Shown: positions 4,133-5,135 of the stretch, one piece after another | Position numbering within the stretch: position 1 is the stretch's first letter | Layout: each line of letters begins with the position of its first letter | Assembly: GCA_017302775.1 (NCBI GenBank) | Contig: JAFLDC010000235.1 | Location: 1-5,135, forward strand | DNA from: Sphingomonadales bacterium | GTDB lineage: Bacteria > Pseudomonadota > Alphaproteobacteria > Sphingomonadales > Sphingomonadaceae | Length of the DNA: 5,135 bases | Direction: 5' to 3' | Notes under the pieces: generated by a model | Told to the model about the DNA's origin: nothing | Seen by the model: only the letters and a program-made list of their open reading frames with translations | The model's database searches: none | Program-made: the position numbers and the translations under genes

Positions 4133-4232
4133 TTAGGCTCTGGAGGTATGAGATTTCGTGCCGCATGTCGCGCCGACGCTGCCACTTTGCCAGGAGCGGG
4201 TTGCGTTGTGGTTCTGGTGTTTGTGCATTCAT
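4125..4232 (-). CDS. Probable N-terminal fragment of the frameshifted membrane-anchored protein
   Basis: ATG at 4232 opens 35 codons: MNAQTPEPQRNPLLAKWQ, then RRRDMRHEISYLQSLKR, stop TGA at 4125. The charged helical ending flows naturally into the EEIQQRARQVSG of the next frame, and the frames meet exactly at CGA-TGA. Removing one base there, or restoring a lost CG, joins both into one protein of about 233 residues. It starts 27 bp after the DUF2493 stop, so it is likely co-transcribed, though no clear Shine-Dalgarno is seen. The TGA overlaps an ATG (ATGA) that opens a third frame of 34 codons without resemblance to anything, so coupling is less likely than a frameshift. Confidence 0.5.
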   Translation of the reverse strand: MNAQTPEPQRNPLLAKWQRRRDMRHEISYLQSLKR

Positions 4233-4259
4233 AGGGGCTTATTCGAGCTAAAAGCGGGA

Positions 4260-5135
4260 TTATTCAATCGACCATACTGAAATTCCCATCTTGCGCGCCT
4301 TGTCGACCAGATTGGCATTGATGCCATTGCCAGGACAGGCAACCACGGCCTTCGGAAGCACGTTGAGCATCTGATCGTTGCGCCGGAATGGTGCCGCCTT
4401 CTTGAACCGCTCCCAGTCAGGCCGGAACGGGACGTGAGTGATCTTCCGAGCTCGTGCCCAAAGTGAGGCGATGTGCTCGCCACCGGTCGGATTACCGCCG
4501 TGGAACAGGACCATGTCGGGATATTTGGCGAGAACCTTGTCGAGCACGGCCCAGATGCGGTTGTGATCCTGATAGGCAGGGCCAGAGGTGAATGCGATGC
4601 GGGTGCCGGTCGGCAACAAGGGTTCGGTTTCCGAGCGGCGCTTGGCGGCGAGGAAGTCACGGCTGTCGATCATGGCAGCGGTCAGCGTGCGGTGGTTGAC
4701 CAGTGATCCGGTGCGCGGGGTCCAGGCCTTGCGGAAATGGGCTTCGAACTGGTCGGAGGCGGCGTCACGCATGAACTCCATGGCGTTGCGCCGTTCGATC
4801 AGCCCGATGCCTTCGCGGATCAGCCGTTCGAGTTCGACCGACTTGACCTCGGAGCCATCCTGCTCGCGCTGACTGCGCTTTTGCGCGTCTTCGTTATCGT
4901 CGAGTTCGCGGCTGATGCGGCCTTCGGCGCGGTGGAACAGATTGCCGAGCGACCAGCACAGGTCTTCAAGATCGGGTTCGAGCCTGGTGTCGAGCATAGT
5001 AGCGATCAGGGCGTCAAACATGTCGGCGACTGCGCCGGCGGCGATGCGCTCGTCGGGAAGCGGTCGCGGGTCGGCTTCGTCCGAGAAAGGACGGTAGCCG
5101 TAGAGGGCGATTTCATCGAGGAGATGGGCGGTGGG
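4260..5135 (-). CDS. DUF2493 family protein (SLOG-like Rossmann domain), 5' end cut by window edge
   Basis: The frame enters from the right edge; 291 residues are visible, and probably only about ten are missing. The N-terminal half is helical: PTAHLLDEIALYGYRPFSDE, DTRLEPDLEDLCWSLGNLFH, and a charged stretch RSQREQDGSEVKSVELERL. The C-terminal half is the DUF2493 domain: TRIAFTSGPAYQDHNRIW, the phosphate-loop-like HGGNPTGGEHIASLWA, PDWERFKKAAPFRRNDQML, and the ending ACPGNGINANLVDKARKMGI. SLOG-superfamily domains bind nucleotides or related ligands, but no activity is established for this family. These genes are standard on alphaproteobacterial conjugative plasmids and integrative elements, often near DUF736 genes. 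An internal ATG at 5021 exists, but conserved family sequence precedes it, so the start lies outside. Two usual signature positions differ: TSGP and PTGGE where relatives often have TGGA and PKGAE. Confidence 0.93.
   Translation of the reverse strand, partial: PTAHLLDEIALYGYRPFSDEADPRPLPDERIAAGAVADMFDALIATMLDTRLEPDLEDLCWSLGNLFHRAEGRISRELDDNEDAQKRSQREQDGSEVKSVELERLIREGIGLIERRNAMEFMRDAASDQFEAHFRKAWTPRTGSLVNHRTLTAAMIDSRDFLAAKRRSETEPLLPTGTRIAFTSGPAYQDHNRIWAVLDKVLAKYPDMVLFHGGNPTGGEHIASLWARARKITHVPFRPDWERFKKAAPFRRNDQMLNVLPKAVVACPGNGINANLVDKARKMGISVWSIE

Overview
The window is GC-rich DNA from an alphaproteobacterium. The mix of families (DUF736, DUF2493, DUF2285, a controller-type XRE regulator) is typical of integrative and conjugative elements and plasmids in sphingomonads and Rhizobiales, so I read it as the regulatory and accessory part of such an element. 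No relaxase, integrase, type IV secretion gene, luxI/traI or traR lies inside the window.

Left part (1-1660): a transfer-control module. On the minus strand, 1-736 encodes a protein matching FseA, the frameshifted excision activator of Mesorhizobium ICEMlSymR7A. An N-terminal DUF6499-like ORF (410-736) and a DUF2285 ORF (1-537, running off the left edge) are in different frames. They become one protein if the ribosome slips +1 at a TTT-C site (532-535). This is the same UUU-to-UUC phenylalanine-tRNA slip known for msi172-msi171. Upstream on the same strand is an 88-residue DUF2285 protein resembling the antiactivator QseM (892-1158). Divergent from it is a 69-residue XRE protein resembling QseC (1389-1598), a relative of restriction-modification C proteins. 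The qseM-qseC gap holds two palindromes that overlap -10-like hexamers, one beside each gene. A 22-bp inverted repeat sits where a class II activator would bind upstream of the fseA-like gene.

Middle (1660-3312): a minus-strand DUF736 gene converges on qseC across a strong GC-rich hairpin. A stretch of about 600 bp without a supportable gene follows. Next come a small polytopic membrane protein with a TTG start and a 54-residue protein with a signal peptide, whose ribosome binding site is folded into a hairpin.

Right part (3313-5135): an AT-richer gene for a protein with one C-terminal membrane segment. Its N-terminus is in another frame, so it carries a natural frameshift or is damaged. Just upstream on the same strand is a nearly complete DUF2493 (SLOG-type Rossmann) gene cut by the right edge.

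Working model, inferred from family knowledge: QseC sets the on/off state of qseM. QseM restrains the FseA-like activator, whose synthesis is also limited by frameshifting. The FseA-like activator would switch on the excisionase gene elsewhere on the element. The DUF736 and DUF2493 genes are common passengers of such elements and have no established biochemical role.
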